NCBI RefSeq assembly: GCF_000612625.1
Contig: NZ_CCAS010000018.1
Span: forward strand, 1-64,000
Source of the DNA: Neobacillus jeddahensis
GTDB taxonomy: Bacteria > Bacillota > Bacilli > Bacillales > Cytobacillaceae
Reading direction: 5' to 3'
Length of the DNA stretch: 64,000 bases
Positions 17,273 through 25,926 of this stretch are shown piece after piece. How positions within the stretch are numbered: the first letter of the stretch is position 1; the number at the start of each line of letters is the position of its first letter. Position numbers and translations under genes: made by a program. The notes under the pieces are model-generated. The model saw only the letters and a list, made by a program, of their open reading frames with translations. It did no database searches and had not been told where the DNA came from.

Positions 17273-17992
17273 ATGGCAGGAACAATTCAAAATCGAGATG
17301 GTTTTTTAAATCAAATAGCCAACCAGCTAAGACGCCCGCGTATTTCCTCTCCAGTTGAAAGGCCAAAATGGAAATTCAGTCCGCAATATGAAGTGTTGAA
17401 AAATGCTTCTCAGGATGAGTTGTTAGAAGTTTTGAAGGAACAATGTACAAAAATCCATACCCAGCTATATGTCACAGATAGCAAGGAATTAGCAACTACT
17501 CTTAACGATGTGGTCTCTAGCTATGGAGGTGGTCCAATTGTCACTTGGAAGGATGAGCGTTTTGTTCAATGGGGACTTGATTCATTAATGAGTGACGAGT
17601 GGCCAAGTCAAAATATAGATGTTTACAAGTGGGATCACAATAAGGGTGATGAGAACATAGGTAAAGCGGAAAAGGCTGCTATTGGCATTACGATTAGTGA
17701 AATCACGTTAGCAGAATCAGGAACAGTCGTTTTGTTCAGTGATAAAAATAAAGGGCGAACAGTTAGTTTTTTACCAACAACCTATATTGCACTAGTTCCC
17801 AAGAGTACCTTGGTACCTCGAATGACACAAGCTGCGCAAAAAATGCGTGACATCCATGCGGAAAATGGACAAGTTGCTTCTTGTATAAATTTTATCACAG
17901 GGCCAAGTAATTCAGCAGATATTGAGTTAAACCTTGTCGTTGGGGTCCATGGACCTGTTAAGGCAACCTATATAGTTATTAATGATTTGTGA
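17273..17992 (+). CDS. lutC: L-lactate utilisation protein LutC
   Basis: The third lutABC product, a single LUD-domain protein of 239 residues required for lactate growth in B. subtilis. Seen: MAGTIQNRDGFLNQIANQL, then the core IGITISEITLAESGTVVLFS and FITGPSNSADIELNLVVGVH, shared with the LutB N-terminus. An in-frame GTG at 17267 overlaps the lutB stop. The ATG at 17273 is chosen because its product matches the usual LutC start and AAGGAG lies ten bases upstream. A terminator follows directly. Confidence 0.93.
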   Translation: MAGTIQNRDGFLNQIANQLRRPRISSPVERPKWKFSPQYEVLKNASQDELLEVLKEQCTKIHTQLYVTDSKELATTLNDVVSSYGGGPIVTWKDERFVQWGLDSLMSDEWPSQNIDVYKWDHNKGDENIGKAEKAAIGITISEITLAESGTVVLFSDKNKGRTVSFLPTTYIALVPKSTLVPRMTQAAQKMRDIHAENGQVASCINFITGPSNSADIELNLVVGVHGPVKATYIVINDL

Positions 17993-17997
17993 AATAA

Positions 17998-18038
17998 GAA
18001 AAAGGTCTGTACCTCTCTTGAGAATACAGACCTTTTTC
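17998..18038 (+). terminator. lutABC terminator
   Basis: Arms AAAGGTCTGTA and TACAGACCTTT, then a run of T. Confidence 0.85.
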
Positions 18039-18264
18039 TTTGTTTGAATTGCTGTTATATTACAATGACCTTGCTGTTATATAATTAAAATTTGTTGTAA
18101 AGGTATATAAATGAAAGGTTTTGAAATAAAACTAACCTGTGTTATAGAAAAAGTTTTTGAATGTTTGACATTTGTCACAGCAAAAAAAAATCGATAGTCC
18201 TACAATAAAGTTGGGGAAGTTAAGTTTTTATGTCTTTTTTTAACGAGTTTGGGGAGGGATAGTA
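18039..18264 (+). other. Promoter region of the 2-oxoacid oxidoreductase operon
   Basis: An AT-rich stretch without a gene. It includes the inverted repeat TGACA-TT-TGTCA at 18166-18177, which overlaps a TTGACA at 18165-18170, and a TACAAT at 18201-18206. The spacing between those hexamers (30 bases) is too long for one promoter. The repeat may be an operator, but I cannot name the regulator. Confidence 0.3.
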
Positions 18265-19278
18265 TTGTCTATTTTACCGAAAAAAAATGAGCTAGGTTTT
18301 TTTGAAATTCGACTAGAATCAATTGGTGGTTTAGGAGCGAATCTAGCTGGAAAAATGTTGGCAGAAGCTGGCGTTTTAAGTCTTGGTTTAAGAGGTTCCA
18401 ATTTTTCATCCTATGGGTCTGAAAAGAAAGGTTCTCCAGTAAAGAGTTTCATCCGGTTTTGTGAACCAGATGTTGAAATTAGAGATCATAGCCCAATTGA
18501 ACAGCCACACATTGTGGGGGTTTTTCATGAAGCATTATATAGAACAGTTAATGTTGTTAGTGGTTTAGATGCTGGAGGAATCGTATTAGTCAATACGGAG
18601 AGAGAATTTGATGAAGTTAAAAAGGATTTACAGCTTGAGTACGGTACTCTTGCTATCGTTGATGCGCTTTCCATTGCTGTTGAAGAAAAAACAAAAGTAA
18701 ATACAGCCATGCTTGGTGCTTTATATCGAATTTGTGATTTTCTTGATCCAGAATCAATGCGAGACGTGATTCGAAAAACCTTTACAAAAAAATACCCACA
18801 TCTAGTTGAACCGAATATTCGTACTTTTGACCGCGGATATAATGAAGTTAAATTTAAAACATATGAAGTGCCTGTTGGGGCAGAAGGAAAAGCTTTCACC
18901 CGTTCATTGCCAAGGCTTGGTTATATGACACAAGAAATTGGTGGTGTCATGGTTTCCCAAGCAAATAGTATTTTTAAAGATTTAAGTGGATCTCGCCAAG
19001 GATTTCTTCCAGAGTTCCAACAAGAAAAATGTATCCATTGTGCTGCTTGTGATAATGTTTGTCCGGATTTTTGTTTTGTTTGGGAAGAGGGAGAAGATAA
19101 GCGCGGCAGAAAGCAAATGTTCCTTAAAGGTATCGATTATCAATATTGCAAAGGCTGCTTAAAATGCGTGGAATCTTGTCCCACTGATGCACTAGGCGAT
19201 CTTCGTGAACTGCTAGGGTATGCAGACGAAAACCGAGTAAAACAAAACTTTCCTTATGTAGCAGGGGGGATTCAATAA
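18265..19278 (+). CDS. 2-oxoacid:ferredoxin oxidoreductase, fused gamma-delta subunit
   Basis: Part of a thiamine-dependent enzyme that oxidatively decarboxylates a 2-oxoacid (probably pyruvate) to acyl-CoA and reduces ferredoxin or flavodoxin. The N-terminal gamma domain (about 1-210) shows RLESIGGLGANLAGKMLAEA and SSYGSEKKGSPV. The C-terminal delta domain holds two [4Fe-4S] motifs, C256-x2-C259-x2-C262-x3-C266 and C295-x2-C298-x2-C301-x3-C305. The start is TTG after GGGAGGG. Its TAA shares a base with the ATG of the alpha-beta gene, so the pair is coupled. Confidence 0.88.
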   Translation: MSILPKKNELGFFEIRLESIGGLGANLAGKMLAEAGVLSLGLRGSNFSSYGSEKKGSPVKSFIRFCEPDVEIRDHSPIEQPHIVGVFHEALYRTVNVVSGLDAGGIVLVNTEREFDEVKKDLQLEYGTLAIVDALSIAVEEKTKVNTAMLGALYRICDFLDPESMRDVIRKTFTKKYPHLVEPNIRTFDRGYNEVKFKTYEVPVGAEGKAFTRSLPRLGYMTQEIGGVMVSQANSIFKDLSGSRQGFLPEFQQEKCIHCAACDNVCPDFCFVWEEGEDKRGRKQMFLKGIDYQYCKGCLKCVESCPTDALGDLRELLGYADENRVKQNFPYVAGGIQ

Positions 19279-21572
19279 TGTCTATTTTAGAAGAAAAATT
19301 ATCAACACAAGGCATTGCGGAGCAGATTTCAACATTTGAGTCAGGAAACGAAATGGCGGCAACCGCAGCTGCGCAAATTAATTATCATATCATGGGATAT
19401 TTCCCGATAACCCCTTCCACAGAGGTAGCCCAATTTTTAGATCAAATGAAAACACGTGGCGAGCATGATATTAAACTAATTCCTGCAGATGGAGAACACG
19501 GCTCAGCGGGTATTTGCTATGGGGCAGCCGCTACTGGTGCGCGTGTCATCAATGCTACAAGTGCAAATGGTTTCTTATACATGCTTGAACAAATGCCTGT
19601 CCAATCGGGAACAAGGTTTCCAATGGTTATGAATTTAGTGACTCGTGCTGTAAGTGGACCACTAGATATTCGCGGCGATCATTCCGACCTTTATTATGCA
19701 TTAAATACGGGTTGGGTTATTTTAACTGCAAAGACACCACAAGCTGTTTACGACATGAATATAATGGCATTAAAAATTGCTGAGCATTCAAAAGTCCGCT
19801 TACCAGTAATTGTTGCCTATGATGGATTCTTTACATCCCACCAAAAACGTAGAGTAGAATATTTCAAGGATCGTTCTGTTGTACAAAAATTTGTTGGTGA
19901 ATGTCCAACCGATTATAACTTTGTTAGAGATTTACGGAAGCCTGTAACGGTTGGTGCCCATATGAGTGGGGATGATTTCATCAACAATCACTTCCAACAA
20001 TCAGAAGCCATGTACAATGCAGGTGAGGTTTTTAAAGAAGTAGCTGAGGAATATGCAAAGCTTTCTGGAAGAGAATATCCTGTGCTAGACTTATATAAAA
20101 TGGAGGATGCTGATGTAGCGTTATTCCTATTAAATTCTGCTGCAGAATCTGCTAAAGATGTAGTAGACCAGCTCCGTGAAAAAGGAGTCAAGGCTGGTGT
20201 AATCAGCCCTAACATTATCCGTCCATTCCCAGCGAAGGAAATCCGTGAAGCGCTTAAAAATGTAAAATCAGTATTAGTGGGTGAACGTGCTGATTCCTAT
20301 GGTGCCCATGGACCAAACTTAACTCATGAAGTGAAATCAGCCCTTCAAGATGACAAAGATAACAAGACCATGGTATTAAGCCGAGTATTTGGTCTTGGCG
20401 GTAAGGATTTCTATGCTGATGATGCCCACGCCTTCTTTGAAATGGCAATTGATGCAATGGAGAAGGGGTATGCTGAAAAGCCTTTTGATTACTATGGTCA
20501 TATTCCGGGTAATCCTGAAAATGTTTTGAAGCCTGTCATTTTGCCACAGTCTGGGGAAGTATTTAAGACTGGGTTAATTGATGTAAAAATGGATGAAGAA
20601 ACAAATAAATTAAAGGTGAAGATTCCTCCGCTTCGTGCTCTGACAGGAAAGCCGAAACGAATAGCCTCAGGACATGGCGCATGCCCAGGGTGTGGGATTT
20701 TTGCTGGACTTGAATTATTCTTTAAAGGTATCGAAGGAGATATTGTAACATTATTCCAAACTGGTTGTGCCTATGTTACGACAACTGGTTACCCAAGTAC
20801 CTCACATAAACAAACAATGATGCACAATCTATTCCAAAATGGCGCAGCTACATTGTCAGGTACGCTAGAAGCTTTCATGGAATTGAAACGTCGTGGTGAA
20901 ATTGAAGTTTCAGATGATGCAACTTTTGTCATGATTACTGGCGATGGCGGTATGGACATTGGAATGGGTTCTGCCATTGGAACTGCCCTTCGTGGACATA
21001 AGTTAATCATGCTTGAGTATGATAATGAAGGCTATATGAATACAGGTTCACAAATGTCTTATTCTACGCCAATAGGTCATATGACTAGTACATCTGGTGT
21101 AGGGAAGGAGCAGCGCGGAAAGGCTTTCCATCATAAAGATACAGCGCAAATCATGGCTTCTACAAATATACCTTATGTATTTACGGGCTCAGAGGCTTTT
21201 CCACAAGACTTGGTAAAGAAAGGTGCAAAAGCACAGTGGTATGCGCAAAATGTTGGAACTGTTTACGGAAAACTTCTGATTACTTGCCCTCTAAATTGGA
21301 AATCTGATGATCGTTACGGTACAAAAATTGTTGAAGCAGCAGTAAATTCTTGCTTCTTCCCACTTTATGAGGTTGAACAAGGTGTTACAACGATTACGTA
21401 TAACCCAGAGGAAAAGAATAAACGAATCGCACTTGCCGATTGGTTAGTATACATGGGTAAAACGAAACATCTGCTAAAAGATGAAAACAAACATATTTTA
21501 GCAGATTTCGAAGAAGAAGTTGAGAAAAGATGGCTACGATTAAAAGCGAAGCACGAAAACCCAATGCTATAA
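19278..21572 (+). CDS. 2-oxoacid:ferredoxin oxidoreductase, fused alpha-beta subunit
   Basis: The catalytic half of the same enzyme. The alpha domain (about 1-420) begins SGNEMAATAAAQINYHIMGY and has FPITPSTEVAQF. The beta domain (about 460-764) shows HGACPGCG (C469, C472 for the proximal cluster) and the thiamine-diphosphate motif GDGGMDIGMG from residue 555. Pyruvate-type enzymes have this YFPITPSTE segment, so pyruvate is the favoured substrate, but a 2-oxoglutarate or branched-chain specificity is not excluded. Alpha-beta and gamma-delta fusion gives a two-polypeptide enzyme, intermediate between the four-subunit and one-chain forms. Such enzymes belong to anaerobic metabolism or ferredoxin supply and are unusual in aerobic bacilli. 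Confidence 0.88.
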   Translation: MSILEEKLSTQGIAEQISTFESGNEMAATAAAQINYHIMGYFPITPSTEVAQFLDQMKTRGEHDIKLIPADGEHGSAGICYGAAATGARVINATSANGFLYMLEQMPVQSGTRFPMVMNLVTRAVSGPLDIRGDHSDLYYALNTGWVILTAKTPQAVYDMNIMALKIAEHSKVRLPVIVAYDGFFTSHQKRRVEYFKDRSVVQKFVGECPTDYNFVRDLRKPVTVGAHMSGDDFINNHFQQSEAMYNAGEVFKEVAEEYAKLSGREYPVLDLYKMEDADVALFLLNSAAESAKDVVDQLREKGVKAGVISPNIIRPFPAKEIREALKNVKSVLVGERADSYGAHGPNLTHEVKSALQDDKDNKTMVLSRVFGLGGKDFYADDAHAFFEMAIDAMEKGYAEKPFDYYGHIPGNPENVLKPVILPQSGEVFKTGLIDVKMDEETNKLKVKIPPLRALTGKPKRIASGHGACPGCGIFAGLELFFKGIEGDIVTLFQTGCAYVTTTGYPSTSHKQTMMHNLFQNGAATLSGTLEAFMELKRRGEIEVSDDATFVMITGDGGMDIGMGSAIGTALRGHKLIMLEYDNEGYMNTGSQMSYSTPIGHMTSTSGVGKEQRGKAFHHKDTAQIMASTNIPYVFTGSEAFPQDLVKKGAKAQWYAQNVGTVYGKLLITCPLNWKSDDRYGTKIVEAAVNSCFFPLYEVEQGVTTITYNPEEKNKRIALADWLVYMGKTKHLLKDENKHILADFEEEVEKRWLRLKAKHENPML

Positions 21573-21597
21573 AAAATGATAAATAGGCATAAATTAG

Positions 21598-21628
21598 AAC
21601 GCAAAGCATGTGACATGCTTTGCGTTTT
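21598..21628 (+). terminator. Terminator of the 2-oxoacid oxidoreductase operon
   Basis: Perfect 13-base arms AACGCAAAGCATG and CATGCTTTGCGTT with a TGA loop, followed by TTTT overlap. Confidence 0.85.
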
Positions 21629-21766
21629 CGTGTTATTCAGAGAAAGTCATAATAATAGTATTTTTCTGGGGAAATATTGTCATCATAAAAGGATTATTCG
21701 CGATTTATGTAGAATATATCAGCTATTATATTTATTTTAATTAATGATGTTCGCGAGGTGGCTTAA

Positions 21767-22897
21767 GTGGAGAAGCAGTTCAAGCAGGAAGTTGCTTTAC
21801 CTCTTGATAATAGAAAAAAACAGATGATGGGAACCGATTTGCTGGAAAGCGAACAAAAATACAGACTCATTTTTGAACAAACTATGGACGGGTTTCTCCT
21901 TTGGGATCACGACCATTATATTATTGATGTGAATAGTGCAGGAGTGAACATGATTGGTGTGCCAAAGGAGAAATTAATTGGGTCCCGAGTCTATGATCCA
22001 CATACCATTCAGGAAGAGGGCAAGCAAGAAATATTGCGACATATTGACGAGGTACTTCAAAATGGCCAAATTGGTTCTACCCTCATCTTTGAAGATAATG
22101 ATGGCATAAAGAAATATTTTGATTGCTCTTCAAAACTTGATATTTGGAGTGGGGTGAATTTTACAGTCTTTAAGGATGTTACAGAGAAAGTGGAAATGCA
22201 AGAACAACTGCGAAAATCTGACACATTGACTGTAATCGGTGAGCTCGCTGCAGGGATTGCTCATGAAATTCGAAATCCTTTAACAGCATTAAAGGGATTC
22301 ATCCAATTACTTGAAAGTAGCATGATGAATGAACATGCGATGTATTATCAAGTAATTACCTCTGAACTCCAACGGATTGATACGATTATTAATGAGTTTT
22401 TACTTCTTGCAAAACCACAGGCAATCAAATATCAAGAGAAGGATATCAAGCAGATTATGAAGGAAACGACTGACCTCCTTTCTGCACAGGCTGTTCTTCA
22501 TAACATTCAATTTGTCACAATGTATAATAACAAACTTCCTCTTGTGTTTTGTGAACCTAATCAATTGAAAAAGGTGTTCATAAATTTAATTAAAAATGCT
22601 ATCGAAGTGATGCCTAATGGCGGTAATATCACAATCACTATTAAGAAAAAGAGGAATCAGCGAATTCAGATCAGTATTAAGGATGAGGGAACTGGTATCG
22701 CGAAGGAAAAGATAAAAAAACTTGGTGAACCCTTCTATACAACAAAAGCACGTGGTACTGGACTGGGATTAATGGTCAGTTATCGAATCATTGCTGAACA
22801 TCAGGGAACCATTTCGATTGAAAGCGAAGAAGGACGCGGAACTATATTTACTATTGAGTTGCCTCTATCTCCTATTAAAGATGATCAATTGCTTTAG
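21767..22897 (+). CDS. PAS-domain sensor histidine kinase (sporulation-kinase type)
   Basis: A soluble histidine kinase. One PAS domain (about 25-145, YRLIFEQTMDGFLLWDHDHY) precedes the dimerisation box ELAAGIAHEIRNPLTALKGF, whose histidine is the phosphorylation site. The ATPase follows with N box NLIKNAIEVMPNGG, DEGTGI, F box FYTTKARGTGLGL, then G box. There are no transmembrane segments. The architecture is that of KinA/KinE-like kinases that feed the Spo0F phosphorelay; no response regulator is adjacent, which fits an orphan relay kinase. The start is GTG at 21767 after CGAGGTGG. A Spo0E-type phosphatase gene lies downstream. Confidence 0.85.
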   Translation: MEKQFKQEVALPLDNRKKQMMGTDLLESEQKYRLIFEQTMDGFLLWDHDHYIIDVNSAGVNMIGVPKEKLIGSRVYDPHTIQEEGKQEILRHIDEVLQNGQIGSTLIFEDNDGIKKYFDCSSKLDIWSGVNFTVFKDVTEKVEMQEQLRKSDTLTVIGELAAGIAHEIRNPLTALKGFIQLLESSMMNEHAMYYQVITSELQRIDTIINEFLLLAKPQAIKYQEKDIKQIMKETTDLLSAQAVLHNIQFVTMYNNKLPLVFCEPNQLKKVFINLIKNAIEVMPNGGNITITIKKKRNQRIQISIKDEGTGIAKEKIKKLGEPFYTTKARGTGLGLMVSYRIIAEHQGTISIESEEGRGTIFTIELPLSPIKDDQLL

Positions 22898-23211
22898 CCC
22901 CTCTTTAGTGACCTGAGAAGGCCATTTTATTAAAGTTAAAATTCCTCCTTTTTTTTCTGCTTCCAAAGGGAACTGAGGTGATCAGATTCCCTTTGATCAC
23001 CCTATTATTTTGTGAAAAAATAGATATACGGACAGTTGGCAATGTCATAAATTCATGAAAAACCGCAAAGAAATTGTCGAATATCGAAAGAAATAGAATG
23101 TTTTGTCTACTTTTGCGATTGTATTTACTTTTAAGAATTTTATTGTCATAATTCTTCAAGTAGTCTATTTTTTAATGATTTACAGTAAGAACGTAAGGTA
23201 GGAGGATAACA
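22898..23211 (+). other. Intergenic with interlocked inverted repeats
   Basis: No gene seen. Two inverted repeats interlock. AAAGGGAA (22965-22972) pairs with TTCCCTTT (22987-22994); GGTGATCA (22977-22984) pairs with TGATCACC (22994-23001). The second left arm lies in the first loop, so they can form a pseudoknot or alternative hairpins. Neither has a T tract. The Spo0E-like gene follows behind GTAGGAGG. Confidence 0.45.
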
Positions 23212-23454
23212 TTGTACAAGGAAAGTAATAATCATGTAGAAATGATTGAAGAGATAAAAGCCAAAAGGGAATTAATGATTAATAGTGCATACCAACTTGG
23301 GTTTACAAGTGAAGAAACAATCAAATATAGCCAAGAACTTGATGAATTAATAAACAAGTACCAAAAAGCTTGTGAGCAAACACATAGGAAAAATGAAGAA
23401 GTGAAATTTGCTTTTAAACAAATGATCATGATTTGGCCAAAAGTTTTAGTATAA
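23212..23454 (+). CDS. Spo0E-like aspartyl-phosphate phosphatase
   Basis: An 80-residue protein of the Spo0E family, which dephosphorylates Spo0A-P and delays sporulation. The signature is S-x-E-L-D-x-L-I-N: YSQELDELINKYQKAC, preceded by the helix IEEIKAKRELMINSAYQLGF. The start is TTG at 23212, six bases after GTAGGAGGA. It lies near a sporulation-kinase-type gene of opposing activity. No member-specific name can be given from sequence alone. Confidence 0.85.
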   Translation: MYKESNNHVEMIEEIKAKRELMINSAYQLGFTSEETIKYSQELDELINKYQKACEQTHRKNEEVKFAFKQMIMIWPKVLV

Positions 23455-24034
23455 TCACCAAAAGCAATCATATAAAGGCCTTCAAATTACTTATTTACGT
23501 TAAAAGATTAAACTACAAGAAGGCCTTCCGCTGTAATTTGTTATTTGATTCTGCTGCACGACAATGGTTAGAATCTTCTCTCGAACACTGTAAAGAATGG
23601 CCCATCCCCCTTTCAAATCCCTTTGAGAAATTATTTGCATCCTTCCTTTTTATAAAAATCCATTTTTTACTATTTTATAAAATTAAACATCGCTGTGATT
23701 TTTATCATTGTTTATATCTCAATATTTCATATAGTTATATTAGAAATATTTTATTGAAAACTCTCATCATGATTATCTACATAGGTTACCACAATTAGTC
23801 ATACTTCAACTATTTTCGCTTTGTCGATACTACTTCTGTGAAACAGCACAATAATCAAGGTCATATCCATTATCTATATTATTTCAGTTTTATTAGGTAA
23901 AACGAAAAAACAATTTTTGTTTGGTACTATGCTTGTGTTGCGATTCATATATCGTTAATAAAGGCATTTTTTATAACCAAAGAAAGCAAACGCTTTCAAT
24001 AATCATAGTTCAGTTGGGGGAGGGGAAGTTCTAC
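23455..24034 (+). other. AT-rich intergenic region upstream of fixABCX
   Basis: About 580 bases with no convincing gene. Open frames here lack ribosome sites and have unlikely composition. An inverted repeat AAGGCCTTC (23475-23483) and GAAGGCCTT (23519-23527) lies after the Spo0E-like stop. The perfect cre site at 23985-23998 and the ribosome site GGGGGAGGGG (24016-24025) are at the right end. Confidence 0.6.
23985..23998. promoter_or_regulatory. CcpA cre site upstream of fixABCX
   Basis: AGCAAACGCTTTCA; its reverse complement TGAAAGCGTTTGCT matches every position of the recalled Bacillus cre consensus TGWAARCGYTWNCW. It ends 36 bases before the fixA ATG, downstream of any likely promoter, a position typical for repression during growth on glucose. 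Confidence 0.75.
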
Positions 24035-24859
24035 ATGCATATTGTCGTATGTGTCAAACAAGTACCAGATACAAAAATCATTAAAATTAATCCGAAAACT
24101 AACACACTCGACCGCAGAAGTGCTCCAGCAATCTTGAATCCTTACGATGCACATGCTGTTCAAGAGGCGGTAAAAATCAAAGAAAAAACGGGGGGCACGA
24201 TTTCGGTGTTATCGATGGGCCCACCACAGGCAACAGCGGTTATTAAAAAAAGTATTGAGATAGGGGCAGATAGAGGCTATTTAATCAGCGACAGAGCGTT
24301 TGCCGGTGCAGATACCCTTGCAACAAGTTATGCACTTTCAAAGGCCTTAGAAAGAATTAACAAGGAACTTCCAGTAGATATGGTAATCTGTGGAAAACAT
24401 GCAATTGATGGTGATACAGGTCAAGTTGGACCAGGTATTGCTCGTAGAATGGATATTCCACCTGTAACAAACGTAATTGAAGTAACAGAGGTTAACCAAA
24501 AAGAAAAAACCGTGCTAATTAAACGAAAATTAACAAATGGCTATGAATTAATACAATCAGAAATTCCCTGCTTGTTAACAGTCGAAAAGGAAATCAATGG
24601 TATTGAGTATTCGCCAATGCCAAACATGATTAGGGCAGCTAGATATGAACCTATTATTTGGGCAGTTAGTGATCTGGAAAAAGTTGAGCGAACACAACTG
24701 GGATTAAAAGGTTCACCGACGATTGTTGGAAAAATGTTTACACCTCCACGTCCAGAAGGTGGGAAAAGACTAGAGGGTCCAGCTGATGAGCAAGTGAAAC
24801 AGCTTATGGATGTCTTAATGGAGAAAAAAGACCTATTATCGATACAATCATCTAAATAA
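24035..24859 (+). CDS. fixA: Electron transfer flavoprotein beta subunit FixA
   Basis: The beta subunit of the FixABCX electron-bifurcating complex. It starts MHIVVCVKQVPDTKIIKINP and has 274 residues. Residues 123-136, AIDGDTGQVGPGIA, match the segment recalled for bifurcating ETFs (AIDGDTxQVGPxIA), whereas ordinary ETFs have an AIDDDxxQT-type sequence there. This favours a bifurcating flavin site over the AMP-binding, beta-oxidation type. The ATG at 24035 follows GGGGGAGGGG; a longer upstream frame lacks a ribosome site. First gene of fixABCX, behind a cre site. Confidence 0.88.
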   Translation: MHIVVCVKQVPDTKIIKINPKTNTLDRRSAPAILNPYDAHAVQEAVKIKEKTGGTISVLSMGPPQATAVIKKSIEIGADRGYLISDRAFAGADTLATSYALSKALERINKELPVDMVICGKHAIDGDTGQVGPGIARRMDIPPVTNVIEVTEVNQKEKTVLIKRKLTNGYELIQSEIPCLLTVEKEINGIEYSPMPNMIRAARYEPIIWAVSDLEKVERTQLGLKGSPTIVGKMFTPPRPEGGKRLEGPADEQVKQLMDVLMEKKDLLSIQSSK

Positions 24860-24894
24860 TAAAGTTTATTCAGCTGTTTGAGGGAGGGGTTTAT

Positions 24895-25926
24895 ATGAAT
24901 CTAGACGATTATCGTGGAGTCTGGGTATTTATCGAACAAAACGAACGTAATATTGAAGGGGTTTCCCTAGAATTGTTAGGCGCCGGTAGAAAGCTAGCAG
25001 ATAAATTAGAAGTACCATTAGCGGGATTTTTACTGGGACATGAAATTAAGTCTGTTGCCAATCAAGTGATTTCTTATGGTGCAGATGAGGTGTACTTGGT
25101 TGATCATCCTGTCTTAAAACAATACCGAACAGAGTCCTACATGCAGGGAGTTATGCTATTAGCTCGAAAATATAAACCAGAGATCATCCTGTATGGGGCA
25201 ACCCCCAATGGGAAGGATTTAGCAAGTGCCGTGGCAACTGATTTATCGACAGGTTTGACCGCCGACACTACCATGCTGGATGTGGATGTAACGAATAGAT
25301 TACTAGAGGCGAGTCGTCCTGCCTTTGGCGGTAATATTATGGCAACGATTCTTTGTAAGAAGCATCGCCCGCAAATGGCAACGGTTAGACCAAAGGTAAT
25401 GAAAGCCTTGGATCCAGATTCAGCAAGAGTGGGAAAAATTATTGAAGAGAAAATAGATTTAAAAGAAGAAGATATGCGCACAAAAGTACTACAAATTGTG
25501 AATGACGTAACAAAAAAAGTAAGTATAGCTGATGCTCATGTGATTGTTTGCGGTGGCAAGGGAATGGGAGATCTCCAAAATTTTCAGCTTATACATGAAT
25601 TAGCAGATACAATTGGGGCAAGTGTTGGTGGTACCCGTGATGTTGTTGAAGCTGGTTGGCTTCCACATGAGCAGCAAGTTGGCCAAACGGGCGAAACGGT
25701 AACGCCAAAGATTTATTTCGCAATTGGCATTTCAGGTGCGATTCAGCATGTCGTTGGCATGAAAAATTCTGAGTTTATTATTGCGATCAACAAAGACCCG
25801 AATGCACCTATATTTGATGTCGCGACCTATGGAATTGTCGGTGATGCACTGGAAATCGTACCAAAATTAATTGAGCAATTTAAGCAGCTTAGAACAGAAA
25901 AGGGCGGTGAAATGAGCTATGCCTGA
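24895..25926 (+). CDS. fixB: Electron transfer flavoprotein alpha subunit FixB
   Basis: The alpha subunit partner of FixA, 343 residues. The N-terminal domain reads GVWVFIEQNERNIEGVSLEL. The C-terminal FAD-binding domain shows GGKGMGDLQNFQLIHELADT, GASVGGTRDVVEAGW, QVGQTGETVTPKIYFAIGIS and GAIQHVVGM. The gene is 35 bases after fixA with the ribosome site GAGGGAGGGG. It overlaps fixC by eight bases, so translation is coupled. Confidence 0.9.
   Translation: MNLDDYRGVWVFIEQNERNIEGVSLELLGAGRKLADKLEVPLAGFLLGHEIKSVANQVISYGADEVYLVDHPVLKQYRTESYMQGVMLLARKYKPEIILYGATPNGKDLASAVATDLSTGLTADTTMLDVDVTNRLLEASRPAFGGNIMATILCKKHRPQMATVRPKVMKALDPDSARVGKIIEEKIDLKEEDMRTKVLQIVNDVTKKVSIADAHVIVCGGKGMGDLQNFQLIHELADTIGASVGGTRDVVEAGWLPHEQQVGQTGETVTPKIYFAIGISGAIQHVVGMKNSEFIIAINKDPNAPIFDVATYGIVGDALEIVPKLIEQFKQLRTEKGGEMSYA

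Noticed and set aside
18161-18206. TTGACA and TACAAT before the 2-oxoacid oxidoreductase as a sigma-A promoter, or Rex/Fnr box
   Set aside because: The hexamers are 30 bases apart and the TGACA-TT-TGTCA repeat does not fit the Fnr or Rex consensus.
23433-23798. Open frame of 121 codons after the Spo0E-like gene
   Set aside because: No ribosome site, overlaps the preceding gene, and the composition (runs of I, L, Y, K) is that of translated AT-rich noncoding DNA.
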